Assembly: GCF_001597725.1 (NCBI RefSeq)
Contig: NZ_LUTR01000001.1
Location: 248,001 to 312,000 of the forward strand
Direction of reading: 5' to 3'
DNA from: Neptuniibacter marinus
GTDB lineage: Bacteria > Pseudomonadota > Gammaproteobacteria > Pseudomonadales > Balneatricaceae
Length of the DNA stretch: 64,000 nucleotides
The position numbers were made by a program, and so were the translations under genes. The notes below the pieces were generated by a model. The model searched no databases. It was not told the origin of the DNA and saw nothing but the letters and a program-made list of their open reading frames with translations. Position 1 is the first letter of the stretch. Each line of letters begins with the position of its first letter. Shown in pieces: positions 63,616-64,000 of the stretch.

Positions 63616-64000
63616 GAGAAGTAACTCGCTATAGTTTGTAGTTTAACGAGTGAGTCCTGTGTAAACACTAACATAAGCTCACAGCGGGTATCATGCTCAT
63701 CCATCTGATAATCGATTGTGATCATCAAGCTTTCATCCCAATTCTCTGCTTGCTCATCGAACCCAAGAAAGTCACGTAGGATATAAGGAGTTGCTTTACT
63801 AAATTCAATATCGAGCTGCTTTGCAAAACTGGTTAGGAAAGCACCGATCAAGGCATTTGATAATGACATAAGAAGCTCAGACGTTCGGAACGTCCCTGAA
63901 TCTTGGAGATCCATAAGTGTAGCAACTTTATCAAAATTACTTTTTTCAATTAATAAAAATGCTTCTCCTGCAACGCCGCCACCGATAAAACCTTGGCTAA
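63612..64000 (-). CDS. CheC-like protein, partial at the window edge
   Basis: The minus-strand frame is open from the window end, so the true start lies outside. The visible 129 residues begin SQGFIGGGVAGEAFLLIEKSNFDKVATLM and continue LMSLSNALIGAFLTSFAKQLDIEF and MITIDYQMDEHDTRCELMLVF. The pattern, with NxxxGAFLT-type turns, fits the CheC/CheX phosphatase fold (family recall, moderate). It overlaps the cyclase gene downstream, linking a chemotaxis-type module to c-di-GMP output. Confidence 0.65.
   Translation of the reverse strand, partial: SQGFIGGGVAGEAFLLIEKSNFDKVATLMDLQDSGTFRTSELLMSLSNALIGAFLTSFAKQLDIEFSKATPYILRDFLGFDEQAENWDESLMITIDYQMDEHDTRCELMLVFTQDSLVKLQTIASYFS

Overview
The window looks like chromosomal DNA of a marine gammaproteobacterium, most likely an Oceanospirillales-type organism (Neptunomonas/Amphritea/Marinobacterium-like). 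This is inferred from moderate-to-low GC, from housekeeping genes in Pseudomonas/Oceanospirillum-like order (ppc-adk-hemH-rlmB; cysM, relA, mazG), and from many c-di-GMP genes. No rRNA operon, CRISPR array, prophage or complete integron was seen. The genus is a guess.

Region 1 (1-4.4 kb) is accessory. An IS110-family (IS1111-like) element sits inside an integron attC site; the two attC pieces at its ends rejoin into a good attC. To its right, all on the minus strand, lie a small cassette-type membrane protein, a decayed ORF, a VOC/glyoxalase-fold protein, an OXA-2-like class D beta-lactamase and a six-helix membrane protein. No integrase is visible, so this may be an orphan attC cluster or the far end of an array.

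Region 2 (4.4-9.4 kb) has a LysR regulator divergent from an azoreductase with a clear operator between them, then three poorly known genes: a secreted protein behind a short tandem repeat, an alarmone-hydrolase-like HD protein, and an unknown protein.

Region 3 (9.5-21 kb) is core metabolism on the minus strand: rlmB, hemH, adk, ppc, a small membrane-anchored protein, mazG, relA, cysM, and a hydrolase-OsmC fusion, most with recognisable terminators.

Region 4 (21-30.7 kb) is rich in c-di-GMP and motility genes. It holds a GGDEF-EAL protein paired with an orphan TRAP-type binding lipoprotein, an initiator tRNA followed by two rearranged 149-bp tandem copies, a stator operon (motA/motB-like) ending in a PilZ gene, DUF72, DUF924 and EAL-only proteins, and an unknown anchored protein.

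Region 5 (30.7-42.1 kb) carries thiol/quinone detoxification genes (GST, glutathionyl-hydroquinone reductase, pirin, a second azoreductase/LysR pair), ugpQ, and a Cus-type copper/silver efflux operon with a CusF-like domain fused to CusB.

Region 6 (42.1-64 kb) has two more GGDEF-EAL proteins (one with CHASE2, next to a LysM-FecR protein), a duplicated winged-helix/nuclease-like protein, asparaginase, purT, a Zur-box-controlled zrg-type zinc uptake operon, a MocR regulator divergent from ccoG, nth, and a PAS-GGDEF cyclase overlapping a CheC-like protein cut by the window edge. The recurring themes are c-di-GMP signalling, metal homeostasis and redox/xenobiotic defence.
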